From Alishewanella tabrizica (GTDB lineage: Bacteria; Pseudomonadota; Gammaproteobacteria; Enterobacterales; Alteromonadaceae), in contig NZ_BMYR01000003.1 in assembly GCF_014652375.1 (NCBI RefSeq), positions 186,001-250,000 on the forward strand: DNA of 64,000 nt. The letters run 5' to 3'. Made by a program: the position numbers and the translations under genes. The notes beneath the pieces were generated by a model. It saw nothing but the letters and a program-made list of their open reading frames with translations, did not search any database and was not told the DNA's origin. Shown piece after piece: positions 8,641 through 17,749 of the stretch; position 1 is the stretch's first letter; the number at the start of each line of letters is the position of its first letter.

Positions 8641-10410
8641 TTACGGCGCATAACTGACGGTTAAAGTTAAGCCGGTAAAACTGCTGTAAGCACGAATACT
8701 CACATGCCATACATCTGCTGCCGGATTGGATATTGTGCAGCTTTCAGTGTTACCCGGTAAGTAAGGACGGCAATTAAATGTTGTCGTAGTGGGTCTGGCG
8801 GCACGCCGTACGTAAAGATCAGCATCGCCAGTGCCACCAGTGATGCTGGCCGTTAACGTTCTCATCCCCGCAGGTACCGTTACCGTATAGTGTAGCCAGT
8901 TGTTTGTGGTGGCAGCCAAGTTATTTAAGCTGGTACTGCTTCCTGCATTGCCCCCAGTAGTGCCTAGTGCGGCAATTACGGCAGCATTCGCATCCACAAT
9001 ACCCGTACCACAGCCACTACACGTAGCCGGAAAGGTGCGCGCCGTGTTTTTCAACAGTGTTTCAATTTCATCAGGCGTTGCTGATGGTTTAACCTGTTTA
9101 ATCAGTGCTGCGACTCCCGCGACATGGGGTGCGGCCATGGAGGTACCTTGGCTGAAACCGTAACTATCGTTACTGGGGGTAGTGCTGCCACTGTTGTATG
9201 TTGAAAGTACACCATTTGGATCGTTAGCTGATGTCATCTGGCCGCCAGGTGCCGCCACATCGACGCTGCTACCTACATTGGAGTAACTAGCTCGGCCACC
9301 TTGACGATTGGTTGCTGCCACGTTGATAACGCCATTACAATTACCTGGATTAAAGTTATTAGCGTTTGAATTGCTGTTACCTGCTGCGACAACAACGACA
9401 GCGCCCCGTGAGCGAGCCTGGTTAATTGCATTTTGTGTTGTGCTGGCACAGCTGCCAGAGCCGCCCAAACTCATATTGATCACGCTGGCTGGGTTTGGGT
9501 TTGCTGGTACACCGGCTACGGTACCCCCTGCTGCCCAAATAATGCCATCAGCAATGTCAGACGTATAACCACCACACTTACCTAACACGCGCACAGGGAC
9601 AATTTTGGCGTTATAGGCCATACCCGCTACGCCAGTATTGTTATTTGATACTGCCGCAATGGTGCCAGCAACATGGGTACCATGCCAGCTAGATGCTCGA
9701 AACGATGTGGGTTGACCACCGCCACATTCGCCAGCGTTGGTCCAATCACCCGGATCACGCGCATCATTGTCGCGACCATTCCCATCGTTACCGATAAAGC
9801 TGTCTGAAATCATATCGTAGCCAGCCAGCAAATTGGCATTAAGATCAGCATGTGGCCGAAAACCGGTATCTAACACCGCGACAACCACGCCTTGCCCTGT
9901 TGCACGATCCCATGCCGCTGGAGCTCGAATGCCGCCCGTGTTTTCATAATAATGCCATTGATTGCCATATTGGGTATCATTGGGGGTGAGGGTAGGGTGC
10001 AGTAAACGATCTTCCTCAACCCATTCAACCTCATCATCAATAGCTAATTGATTAAGTAGAGCCTCGGTTTCTTTGGTTGATAGGCGTCGCTCAGCGCTGA
10101 ACACCGCATGTCGAGTAAGCGCTGTTTCCCGTACAAATTTTACGCGTTCACCGGCGCGCTGCGTAAATCGTTCGGCTTTTATGCTCATGCGATCTGCACG
10201 GCGTTGTTTGGCTAGTGTGGCGGGCAAACTGTTAGCAACATTGTCAGTTGGACTTTCTTTATATTTTACAATTAGCCGCGTAACTGGGCCCTCTTGATAG
10301 TTATTATTGTCGTCGTTGGCTAATACTGGCGTTCCTATGATGGCAGCAGGTAGACAGAGTAAGGCTAACGCTTTCATTTTAATTGTTTTGTTTTGTATTT
10401 TCTTTGGCAT
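8641..10410 (-). CDS. Secreted subtilisin-like serine protease (S8) with C-terminal PPC domain
   Basis: 589 residues: signal peptide (about 1-31), inhibitor-like prodomain (about 40-136), then the S8 catalytic domain with Asp181 (AVLDTG), His243 (HGTHVAG), oxyanion Asn345 (AAGNS) and Ser424 (GTSMAAPHVAG). A bacterial pre-peptidase C-terminal (PPC) domain covers about 500-589 (GDADLYVRRA), usually removed on maturation and aiding export or substrate binding. Cys pairs in the catalytic domain (CGGG, GKCGG, CAST, NCNG) suggest disulfides, as in extracellular proteases of marine Alteromonadales. AAGGTG precedes the ATG at 10410. Expected to degrade extracellular protein after type II secretion. 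Confidence 0.95.
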   Translation of the reverse strand: MPKKIQNKTIKMKALALLCLPAAIIGTPVLANDDNNNYQEGPVTRLIVKYKESPTDNVANSLPATLAKQRRADRMSIKAERFTQRAGERVKFVRETALTRHAVFSAERRLSTKETEALLNQLAIDDEVEWVEEDRLLHPTLTPNDTQYGNQWHYYENTGGIRAPAAWDRATGQGVVVAVLDTGFRPHADLNANLLAGYDMISDSFIGNDGNGRDNDARDPGDWTNAGECGGGQPTSFRASSWHGTHVAGTIAAVSNNNTGVAGMAYNAKIVPVRVLGKCGGYTSDIADGIIWAAGGTVAGVPANPNPASVINMSLGGSGSCASTTQNAINQARSRGAVVVVAAGNSNSNANNFNPGNCNGVINVAATNRQGGRASYSNVGSSVDVAAPGGQMTSANDPNGVLSTYNSGSTTPSNDSYGFSQGTSMAAPHVAGVAALIKQVKPSATPDEIETLLKNTARTFPATCSGCGTGIVDANAAVIAALGTTGGNAGSSTSLNNLAATTNNWLHYTVTVPAGMRTLTASITGGTGDADLYVRRAARPTTTTFNCRPYLPGNTESCTISNPAADVWHVSIRAYSSFTGLTLTVSYAP

Positions 10411-10775
10411 TAGTACACCTTATTTATTGTTATTGTTCCGTGGATGCGATGTGTTCAACTGGGAAGTAGCATTAACATCACCATCAATTTTTAGGTCAAA
10501 GGGAAAAAATTGTAAAGACGCTCAAAAGACGAGTGAGAAAACATGCGGACCTGATAAAGGGAGGTTGTTTCAAAAAAAGGATTTTGTAAAAATAACAGTG
10601 CTCACTACACTAACGGCAACCCTTTAAAAATCGACGTTTTGGTAGATTAAAGCAGCATGTTGTTTATAACTTTTTAGAATAAGTTATGCAGCTTTGTTTT
10701 TAATGCCGTATGAAAATGTTTTTGAAAACATGTGTGAATATAATGCTTTAGTATGAGTAGTAAAAATTAACAGTG
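10411..10775. other. Non-coding gap before the LysR gene
   Basis: AT-rich, about 365 bases. It should hold the promoter of the protease gene (minus strand). I see no convincing gene, repeat or strong hairpin in it. Confidence 0.6.
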
Positions 10776-11657
10776 TTATTTGCTTAGCTGTTCTCGCAGG
10801 TAATCAAACAATAAACGCACGCGAGGTGATACTGGACCTCGTTGTGGTCGGTATAGTGATAATGGCCAAGGCGTAGGATCATACTGTGGCAAAATCCGTT
10901 GTAGCTCACCGCGTTGTAGTGTAGGTAAGGCCAAGAAATCTGCTACTTGGGCTACGCCTAGTCCCGCGGTAACGGCTGCCAGTTCCTGTTCCGCATCGTT
11001 AACTAAAAAACGCACTTGTCTTGGCTGATAGGTAATACCGTCTTTAAAAAACCATATCCAAGGTTTACCTGTAGCATGGTCTAACATACTCACTTGTTGA
11101 TGTTCGTTTAACGCTTCAAGTGATGCAGGTTGACCATGTTGTTCAAGGTAGTTTGGACTCGCTACCAACCACAGTGCCACTTTCGATAATGGTACAGCCA
11201 CAAAGCTTTGATCGCGCAGTGCACCCGCACGAATACCCAAGTCTATTTGTTCATCAACCACGGCGCTATGCTGATCCGATAAGCGTAAGTCTAGTCGGAT
11301 ATGTGGGTGTAAAGATGCAAAGGTGATTAATAATGGACCGAGTATACTGCGCATGGCCGCTGGGGCCGTAAGCCGTATCTCACCGGTTAAACCGGATCCC
11401 TGTTGATGCGGGCTAAGGAGCTGTTCCAATTGTGCCAATTGCTGCTGACAATCATGATAAAACCGCTGTCCAAACTGCGTTAATTGGATTTGCCGTGTAT
11501 TGCGATGGAATAAAAGTTCGCCTGTTAGTTGCTCTAATTGTTGTACCGCACGGGTAACCGCTTGTGGTGAGATGGCAAGTTTGGTTGCGCTGTCTTTAAA
11601 ATGTTGTAATTCGGCCGCGGTACAAAAAATTCGCAATAAGGCTAATTTATCACGCAT
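10776..11657 (-). CDS. LysR-family transcriptional regulator
   Basis: 293 residues. An N-terminal winged helix-turn-helix (about 3-62, DSATKLAISPQAVTRAVQQLEQ) is followed by a substrate-binding domain (LTGEIRLTAPAAMRSILGPLL onward), the usual LTTR layout and length. AGGA lies upstream of the ATG at 11657. It is divergent from a short-chain dehydrogenase gene with a 109-base shared control region, the classic arrangement in which a LysR protein controls its neighbour. The inducer is unknown. Confidence 0.93.
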   Translation of the reverse strand: MRDKLALLRIFCTAAELQHFKDSATKLAISPQAVTRAVQQLEQLTGELLFHRNTRQIQLTQFGQRFYHDCQQQLAQLEQLLSPHQQGSGLTGEIRLTAPAAMRSILGPLLITFASLHPHIRLDLRLSDQHSAVVDEQIDLGIRAGALRDQSFVAVPLSKVALWLVASPNYLEQHGQPASLEALNEHQQVSMLDHATGKPWIWFFKDGITYQPRQVRFLVNDAEQELAAVTAGLGVAQVADFLALPTLQRGELQRILPQYDPTPWPLSLYRPQRGPVSPRVRLLFDYLREQLSK

Positions 11658-11662
11658 TTATT

Positions 11663-11679
11663 ATTCCTATTTTTGGAAT
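11663..11679. promoter_or_regulatory. Candidate LysR-type binding site in the divergent LysR/SDR promoter
   Basis: ATTCCTATTTTTGGAAT: a 5-base inverted repeat with 7-base spacer, containing the T-N11-A pattern of LysR-type sites. It lies just upstream of the regulator's own start, where autoregulation and neighbour activation are both possible. Confidence 0.45.
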
Positions 11680-11766
11680 TCATAAGTGCTGATTGTTCCA
11701 TTTTTATCGGTTAAAGGCCAGTTTATACTGAAATTCATATCGAATATAAGCACGAGGAAACATAGT

Positions 11767-12519
11767 ATGGATCAGGTAAATGCAGTAGCAGGTAAAGTTG
11801 TTTTAATTACGGGAGCAAGCAGTGGCCTTGGCGAAAGCAGTGCACGTTTACTCGCGAGTCGTGGTGCTAAACTGGTATTAGTGGCGCGTCGTGAGGATCG
11901 TTTACAGCAATTAGTTGCAGAAATTATCGCTGCCGGTGGCCAGGCTGTGTATCAGGTGGTAGATGTGACCAAAGCCGCTGAAGTGGAAGCGGCTGTTGCG
12001 CTTGCAGTGGCACGTTTTGGCCGGTTAGATGTCATGATCAATAATGCAGGATTAATGGCAATTGCTCCAATGTCAGCACGCCGCGTTGCAGAATGGGATC
12101 AGATGATTGATATCAATATCAAAGGGGTCTTATACGGAATTGCTGCGGCGCTCCCGGTATTTGAGCAACAAAATAGCGGACATTTTATTAATATTTCGTC
12201 GGTTGCTGGGGTAAAAGTCTTTAGCCCGGGTGGTACGGTTTACAGCGGAACCAAATTTGCAGTGCGAGCAATTAGCGAGGGCTTACGGCATGAAGTGGGC
12301 GGCGCCATTCGCACCACCACCATTTTACCTGGTGCGGTCGCTTCTGAGTTAAAGCAGGGCAGTACGCACAGTGCAAGTGCCGAGTTTGTGCAAGCATTCT
12401 ATCAGCAAAATGAAATTCCAGCTGATTCCGTGGCCCGCGCAGTAGTCTATGCGATTGAGCAGCCAGACAACGTCGATATTAATGAAATTGTATTACGCCC
12501 AACAGTGCAAGAGTTTTAA
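11767..12519 (+). CDS. Short-chain dehydrogenase/reductase (SDR)
   Basis: 250 residues from the ATG at 11767, which has GAGGAAA upstream; a longer GTG-started frame from 11686 lacks a ribosome site and would run through the promoter. Classical SDR motifs: cofactor loop TGASSGLG (15-22), NNAG (92-95), catalytic Ser144, and Tyr159/Lys163 (YSGTK). Arg41/Arg42 after the second strand (ARRED) suggests NADP(H). It should oxidise or reduce a small alcohol or carbonyl. The ending [12 protein letters not shown] resembles the YdfG-like group. Probably controlled by the divergent LysR protein. Confidence 0.92.
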   Translation: MDQVNAVAGKVVLITGASSGLGESSARLLASRGAKLVLVARREDRLQQLVAEIIAAGGQAVYQVVDVTKAAEVEAAVALAVARFGRLDVMINNAGLMAIAPMSARRVAEWDQMIDINIKGVLYGIAAALPVFEQQNSGHFINISSVAGVKVFSPGGTVYSGTKFAVRAISEGLRHEVGGAIRTTTILPGAVASELKQGSTHSASAEFVQAFYQQNEIPADSVARAVVYAIEQPDNVDINEIVLRPTVQEF

Positions 12520-12572
12520 CCTTCGCGGTAACCGATAACTACGTTATTTTCACAAGACAGTACGTTTATCTA

Positions 12573-12610
12573 TAAACATTCGCCAGCATATTTTGGCTGG
12601 CGAATGTTTA
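12573..12610. terminator. Long perfect hairpin between SDR and DUF3297 genes
   Basis: A 15-bp perfect stem (TAAACATTCGCCAGC / GCTGGCGAATGTTTA) with an 8-base loop lies between convergent genes. There is no good T-run on either side, so termination may be Rho-independent only in part. Confidence 0.6.
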
Positions 12611-12703
12611 CCTAATACGACTGAATATTAGGTTGATTACAAAATAAATACTATGCAGCAAAACCGTCTTTAGCTAACAAAGACCATTGCCCAGTGTTGC
12701 GAT

Positions 12704-12952
12704 TTAGCGGTAAAAAGCCTCTACAGTCCCTTTTGCGGTCATCAGTAACGGTTGGCCACGCCGATCTAATGCTTTAGCAGAGGCGATTTTTACCCAACCT
12801 TCGCTAATACAGTACTCCTCAACATCAAAACGCTCTTTGCCGTTAAGTTTAATGCCAACATCGTGCTCGAAAATGGCTGCGTTGTAATATTTGCTGCGTG
12901 GATTAACAGATAAGCGATCAGGTAAAACCGGTTTAGTCGTGCTATCGTTCAT
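12704..12952 (-). CDS. DUF3297 family protein
   Basis: 82 residues, matching the whole of the small DUF3297 family as I remember it: DRLSVNPRSKYYNAAIFEHDVGI, LNGKERFDVEEYCISEGWV and the ending KGTVEAFYR. The family is widespread in proteobacteria with no established function. The protein is soluble with no signal peptide. The ATG at 12952 has only a weak GAGC upstream. It is a single gene flanked by convergent SDR and divergent S9 peptidase genes. Confidence 0.85.
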   Translation of the reverse strand: MNDSTTKPVLPDRLSVNPRSKYYNAAIFEHDVGIKLNGKERFDVEEYCISEGWVKIASAKALDRRGQPLLMTAKGTVEAFYR

Positions 12953-13130
12953 GGGAATGCTCTTAAAAATAATTAAGCTTTATTGTAGGCGTAGCCGCGT
13001 TTTGGCTCAAGTGTGACGCTTATTTAACATGGCAATTTTTCTAACTAAACCACCGCTGATGACTGATATTGCTATTTACTATATGCCTTGTTAGAGTCAT
13101 TCGATATTTTAATCGTCAGCGTGATGGATT

Positions 13131-15095
13131 ATGCGTTCATTGATTCTTATCGTATTTTTGGGTTTTTTCTGCTTTTTATCGCTACCAATTGTAGCCAATG
13201 CCCCCTTAGCAACTCCTTCATCAGCGCTGTCGGTTGAATTACCTGTTTCTGCTTTTGCGAGCGATGCTACGGCCGATTTGTTGACCTTGTCGCCAGATGG
13301 CAAAAAGATCGCGATGTTGCAAACCTATAATACGGATGACGAGCAACTAACATTGGTTACCTTAGTTGACTTAGTCACTGAAAAAAATACATTTTTGGTC
13401 AAAGCCAATAGTCAGGATATGCAAATATATGCCTTGGTATGGGCAAACAATACACAGCTTTTAATGAAGGCGACGTATGCGTCAACTCGCAGTGGCGTGC
13501 CCGTTTCAGAAAGTCGCTTAATGGTGATCGATGTGATGACGGGCGAGCATCGCAATGTTATCAGTAATCGTTTACAGCGTAAGATGCAGTACATCCCACA
13601 GTTTCAGACTACTATTTTGGCACTCATGCCAGAAGATGATGAGCATATTTTGCTGGCGCTAGATGGCTTACATAATGAACCCGGCGTGAGTGTGGTCAAA
13701 ATTAATTTAACTACCGAGCGCTTCTCGATAGTGGCATCTGGCCGAAAAAACCTTATCAATTGGCTTACCGATCGCCAGCATCAACCACGTATAGCATTGT
13801 TTCGGGATGGCACAGAATATTGGATATCTGAGCGATTACCAAATAATAAGTTTCGAGAGTTATGGCGCTTTGAGGCCTTTTCAGAACAGCAAATTTGGCC
13901 ATTAGGATTTGGACAAGATCCCAGTATGTTGTATGTCTCCGCTTATCATGAAGGGCGTTTAGCGATTTTCACGGTTGATCTTACAGCGGTAGATCTACCT
14001 ATGACATTAGTTAAAGCGAATGCACACTATGACACGCCTGAAACGATAACCTACTCGTGGCAAGACAAAGAAGTGATTGCAGTAGGAAATAGCTATACGA
14101 GTGCCAAACATATCGCGTTTCAGCAATCGCTCGACAAGGCCCTGCCGGATACCCATAATCGCATAATTAGCCAAAGCTATGATTTAAATCGTTATATTGT
14201 ACTCTCTAGTAGTGAGACAGATGCGGGAAGTTACTTATTGGGGGATAAAACCACAAAAAGTCTGGAGTATTTACTGCCAAAGTTTGCGCAACTTGTACCC
14301 GAAAAAATGGTTGCTAAATCAAAAATCACCTATAAAGCGCGAGATGGGCTAACCATCGAAGGTTTTTTAAGCCTGCCCAAAAATCGGCCCGACGGTCCGC
14401 TACCTAGCTTGGTGTTTCCGCATGGTGGACCAATTGCGTTTGATGATGAAGATTTTGATTATTGGACACAATTTTTTGTTAATCGTGGGTATGCGGTGCT
14501 ACAAATGAATTTTAGAGGTTCGGCAGGTTATGGCTTCGATTTTATGCAGCTTGGCTTGGGCGGTTGGGGCTTACAAATGCAAGACGACGTTGAAGATGGC
14601 ACGCAATGGCTTATCGATCAAGGGATAGCCGATGCTAAACGCATTTGTATCGTTGGGGCGAGTTATGGGGGCTATGCCGCCTTAATGGGTATTGTACGTT
14701 CACCTGCACGCTACCAGTGTGCCATCAGTTTTGCTGGCGTAACTGACGTTGAAGCATTAGTGAAAAGCAGTCGGTATTTTTCTAACTTTGAAATTGTTAA
14801 GAAACAAATTGGTGATAATTATCGACTTTTACGCCAGCGTTCGCCGTTAACTCATGCGCAAGCTATTAGCATCCCCGTATTGTTGATGCACGGTGATCAA
14901 GATCGTTCGGTGCCGGTGCAGCAAAGTCGCAGCTTATTTAAAGCTCTGCAACGACATAATCCGCACGTGCAGTATATTGAGCTAGAAAAAGGGGATCACC
15001 ATCTTAGTACGCAACAAGATCGGTTAACGGTATTTACCGCAATGGAGCATTTTCTCAAGCAACATTTACCCACAGAGCCAATTACTGTGCGATAG
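13131..15095 (+). CDS. Exported S9-family prolyl oligopeptidase-like peptidase
   Basis: 654 residues with a signal peptide (about 1-24, IVANA). Residues about 45-390 look like the beta-propeller that gates substrate size. The C-terminal alpha/beta-hydrolase domain has FPHGGP, the nucleophile GASYGG (Ser511), the acid in HGDQDRSVP (Asp591) and His623 in KGDHHLS. This fits dipeptidyl aminopeptidase/acylaminoacyl peptidase relatives that trim oligopeptides in the periplasm. The ATG at 13131 has only a poor ribosome site (GATGGA). It is convergent with the cupin gene and appears to be a single transcription unit. Confidence 0.92.
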   Translation: MRSLILIVFLGFFCFLSLPIVANAPLATPSSALSVELPVSAFASDATADLLTLSPDGKKIAMLQTYNTDDEQLTLVTLVDLVTEKNTFLVKANSQDMQIYALVWANNTQLLMKATYASTRSGVPVSESRLMVIDVMTGEHRNVISNRLQRKMQYIPQFQTTILALMPEDDEHILLALDGLHNEPGVSVVKINLTTERFSIVASGRKNLINWLTDRQHQPRIALFRDGTEYWISERLPNNKFRELWRFEAFSEQQIWPLGFGQDPSMLYVSAYHEGRLAIFTVDLTAVDLPMTLVKANAHYDTPETITYSWQDKEVIAVGNSYTSAKHIAFQQSLDKALPDTHNRIISQSYDLNRYIVLSSSETDAGSYLLGDKTTKSLEYLLPKFAQLVPEKMVAKSKITYKARDGLTIEGFLSLPKNRPDGPLPSLVFPHGGPIAFDDEDFDYWTQFFVNRGYAVLQMNFRGSAGYGFDFMQLGLGGWGLQMQDDVEDGTQWLIDQGIADAKRICIVGASYGGYAALMGIVRSPARYQCAISFAGVTDVEALVKSSRYFSNFEIVKKQIGDNYRLLRQRSPLTHAQAISIPVLLMHGDQDRSVPVQQSRSLFKALQRHNPHVQYIELEKGDHHLSTQQDRLTVFTAMEHFLKQHLPTEPITVR

Positions 15096-15180
15096 GTGTA
15101 TTAGTTATTAGGTGCAATAGGTAACAGATGCTGATCTGTTCATGTTGTTGTAACAGGGGCAAGGACGTTAACAGGAAATA

Positions 15181-15212
15181 CAATGCTAGGCGCCGTTAAG
15201 CGCCAAGCATTG
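15181..15212. terminator. Hairpin covering the cupin stop codon
   Basis: Arms CAATGCT/AGCATTG plus GGCGC/GCGCC, 12 pairs with one mismatched pair and a 6-base loop. The cupin stop codon (15196-15198) sits in the loop. It separates convergent genes; there is no clear T-run. Confidence 0.5.
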
Positions 15213-15903
15213 ACGACGTATTAATAAATTTGTCACCTAATACATTTGCCCCAAGGTGTCCTGTTTTGACATAAATCAGGGCACCTTCGCTACGAGTAAA
15301 AGGCTGGTGTTTACTGTAGCGGGGATTGCGCAACCAACTACCGGTTGGGTATTGCCCATGCTCGTCATAAAAACACCCTTCTAAAACCAGTATCTCTTCG
15401 CCCCCAGGATGGGTATGGGGAGAGAAGTATGTATTAGGATCCCAACGTACTAAGGCGGTATTAATACCATCATGCTCATGCAAAGGTAAAACCGCTAAGC
15501 CAGCAACTAAACCCTGACGCCAGTGCGCTGTGCGGGTATCTAGGACGAGTTGTGTATTATCTGTAGCACTAAATTGCCAAAGCTTAACCAATAAAGTGCA
15601 GCCATTTTCTGAAAACGGCTGATGCGCACTGCCTGGAGGGTTACGCAAATAAGTCCCAGCCGGATAGTGCCCATGCTCATCACTGAAAATACCCTCTAAT
15701 ACAAGGATTTCTTCGCCACCATCATGTTGATGCTTTGTATATCCAGCGCCTGCAGCATATTTTACAATACTGGTAGCACGTGCCACTTCTGCACCGGCTC
15801 GATCTAGCATCATCCGTTCAACGCCCGCTAACGGAGAGGGCGTGAAGTGGTATTCATCGGGTAAAATAACAACCCGTTGATTGAAATCATGATTTAGTTG
15901 CAT
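15196..15903 (-). CDS. Double-cupin protein, ChrR anti-sigma cupin-like
   Basis: 235 residues with two tandem cupin domains. Each carries the same metal-site motif: a histidine cluster (TKHQHDGGEEILVLEG at about 55-70; SPHTHPGGEEILVLEG at about 160-175) followed by GxYPxGxxLRNP. This is the cupin of ChrR-type proteins, but the N-terminal zinc anti-sigma domain is absent and no ECF sigma gene is adjacent, so it is probably an enzyme or metal-binding protein rather than an anti-sigma factor. It starts 12 bases after the VOC gene stops, so the two form an operon. Confidence 0.85.
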   Translation of the reverse strand: MQLNHDFNQRVVILPDEYHFTPSPLAGVERMMLDRAGAEVARATSIVKYAAGAGYTKHQHDGGEEILVLEGIFSDEHGHYPAGTYLRNPPGSAHQPFSENGCTLLVKLWQFSATDNTQLVLDTRTAHWRQGLVAGLAVLPLHEHDGINTALVRWDPNTYFSPHTHPGGEEILVLEGCFYDEHGQYPTGSWLRNPRYSKHQPFTRSEGALIYVKTGHLGANVLGDKFINTSSMLGA

Positions 15904-15915
15904 GTGTTATGCCAA

Positions 15916-16287
15916 TTATCCGAAGTGACAGAAACAGAGTTTGTTACCATCGGCATCACGCACATAAGCACCATAGAATTGATTTGGAATGCGCTGGCCA
16001 GGGGCGCCATCACAGCTGGCACCTAACTCAATGGCTTTATGATACAACTTATCAACGGCTTCTTTTGAACCTGGTGCAATCGACACCATATTGCCATTAC
16101 CAGGGTTGGCAGGTTCTTTATTAAAAGGAACACATACGGCAAGCATAGGTTGCGCCATACTTTTACCAAAAAAGGTAATACGATCCATATCGAGCAGTTT
16201 TTTAGCGCCTAATTCACCGAGTAACGCGCCATAGAAAGTTTTTGCAGCAGCAAAATCGCTAACACCAAGAGTTACATAACTAATCAT
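15916..16287 (-). CDS. VOC-family (glyoxalase/bleomycin-resistance fold) protein
   Basis: 123 residues from the ATG at 16287, preceded by GGAG; the TTG at 16299 is less likely. One paired beta-alpha-beta module pattern runs from MISYVTLGVSDFAAAKTFYGALL to YVRDADGNKLCFC, typical of single-domain VOC proteins that dimerise around a metal site. Substrate is unknown; relatives act in glyoxal detoxification or dioxygen chemistry. It is the first gene of a two-gene operon with the ChrR-like cupin protein. Confidence 0.88.
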   Translation of the reverse strand: MISYVTLGVSDFAAAKTFYGALLGELGAKKLLDMDRITFFGKSMAQPMLAVCVPFNKEPANPGNGNMVSIAPGSKEAVDKLYHKAIELGASCDGAPGQRIPNQFYGAYVRDADGNKLCFCHFG

Positions 16288-16422
16288 TACCAGCTCCAAA
16301 CGTTTTAAGTAAATAACAATATTATCTTACGCTAATTTTCTTTGGTTGGAGCTGTTCACCGGTAGAAAATATAGAAAGAAAAACGCTGAAATATAGCTTA
16401 TCTATAAAAAGACTATGAAATC

Positions 16423-17610
16423 TTAGCTGAGAGAGTCAGTTGTGTTGGCATTGACCGCGCTGGCGTGTGTTTTTACGCAATTTCGCCCTGCATGTTTAGC
16501 GGCATAAAGTGCTTGATCTGCATGTTGTAATAATTGTTGCCAATCTATTTCACCTGAGCAAGTACTTACCCCAATACTCACTGTTAATGATAACGGTTCT
16601 GCTAGCGACACAGGTCGCTGCGCAACTGCCTGCCGTATGCGGTTGGCGATATGCTCAGCCAGTTCGTGATTGGTATCGGGTAAACAAATTAAGAACTCTT
16701 CTCCCCCGTATCGAAAGAGCAAATCATAATCACGGCTATGTTCGTTTGCAATATCGGTAATATGGCGAATGGCGTGGTCACCAACGGCATGACCAAACGT
16801 ATCATTAACACGTTTAAAGTGATCAATATCCATCAGCAGTAAGCTAATCGGTCGTTGTTGGCGGCTACTGCGGCTAAGTTCACTGCTGAGTCGTAATTCT
16901 AGCGAGCGACGATTTAATAATCCTGTTAAGGCATCGCGTTCTGAGATGCGTTGCAATTCGAGTTGTTGTAGGTTGTGGCTTAATAAAATGATACAGCCGA
17001 AAATAAGCACAGCAAACGCCGTGAGGCTGAAAAACCCCACACTGTAAATAACTGCGGTATGATGTGTTTGCACAAGTTCATAGTATTCCAACGTCATGTA
17101 GATTGAACGCAGCACAAATTGGGAAATATTAAATACAAAACAGACAATAAAGGCTAAATAGACTTTCCCTAATTCTGAGCGACGGTGTTGCCACAGCATT
17201 GCGATACACCACAGATTAATGAGGATCACGATAGGGATACTGAGTAACATTCTGTTCGCAATAGCGTTGCTAGCAAACTCAGTGAGATGTAAAAGATAAA
17301 GCGAAATAAAAATGACGAGTAGCCAATAGCGTTTCCCTGGGCGTTGTAAATGGCGATGAATGCCTGCCGCGAGCGCTAAGTGTGCGCCAATGCTGAAGGA
17401 ATTGGTGAGTGCAGGCAAAATCCAATAAGGTAACGTAAACCCCGCATAATGAATTGAACTTAGTGCGGCGTTTAATAACATACAGATTGCCGCTAACATA
17501 AAGTAACGTTGATAGCGAAACTGACGGTCTGCTTTATTTTGAACAGCCAAAACCCCAGTAACCACTGCTGCGATAAAAGCATTGACGACGGTGAGTGTTA
17601 ATACATCCAT
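16423..17610 (-). CDS. Membrane-bound diguanylate cyclase (GGDEF)
   Basis: 395 residues. About six hydrophobic helices occupy residues 1-210 as a membrane sensor of unknown type. The GGDEF domain spans about 225-380 with DALTGLLNRRS, MDIDHFKRVND, and an active-site GGEEF at 302-306. An inhibitory RxxD site (RDYD, 293-296) lies five residues before it, so product feedback by c-di-GMP is expected. It should make c-di-GMP from two GTP at the inner membrane, affecting motility or biofilm. The ATG at 17610 lacks a strong ribosome site. There is no EAL domain. Confidence 0.93.
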   Translation of the reverse strand: MDVLTLTVVNAFIAAVVTGVLAVQNKADRQFRYQRYFMLAAICMLLNAALSSIHYAGFTLPYWILPALTNSFSIGAHLALAAGIHRHLQRPGKRYWLLVIFISLYLLHLTEFASNAIANRMLLSIPIVILINLWCIAMLWQHRRSELGKVYLAFIVCFVFNISQFVLRSIYMTLEYYELVQTHHTAVIYSVGFFSLTAFAVLIFGCIILLSHNLQQLELQRISERDALTGLLNRRSLELRLSSELSRSSRQQRPISLLLMDIDHFKRVNDTFGHAVGDHAIRHITDIANEHSRDYDLLFRYGGEEFLICLPDTNHELAEHIANRIRQAVAQRPVSLAEPLSLTVSIGVSTCSGEIDWQQLLQHADQALYAAKHAGRNCVKTHASAVNANTTDSLS

Positions 17611-17749
17611 AGCAAAGAAGGGGTCTCAAGTATAAGGGACTGAATTTAGCACAAAAAAACAGCAGCGTGCAATGTGTGTCATGGGTTTAATTCGGTAGTA
17701 TTGCGATACTGTCTAGTAGCATATCATCATCAGTATTATGGAGCGTCAT

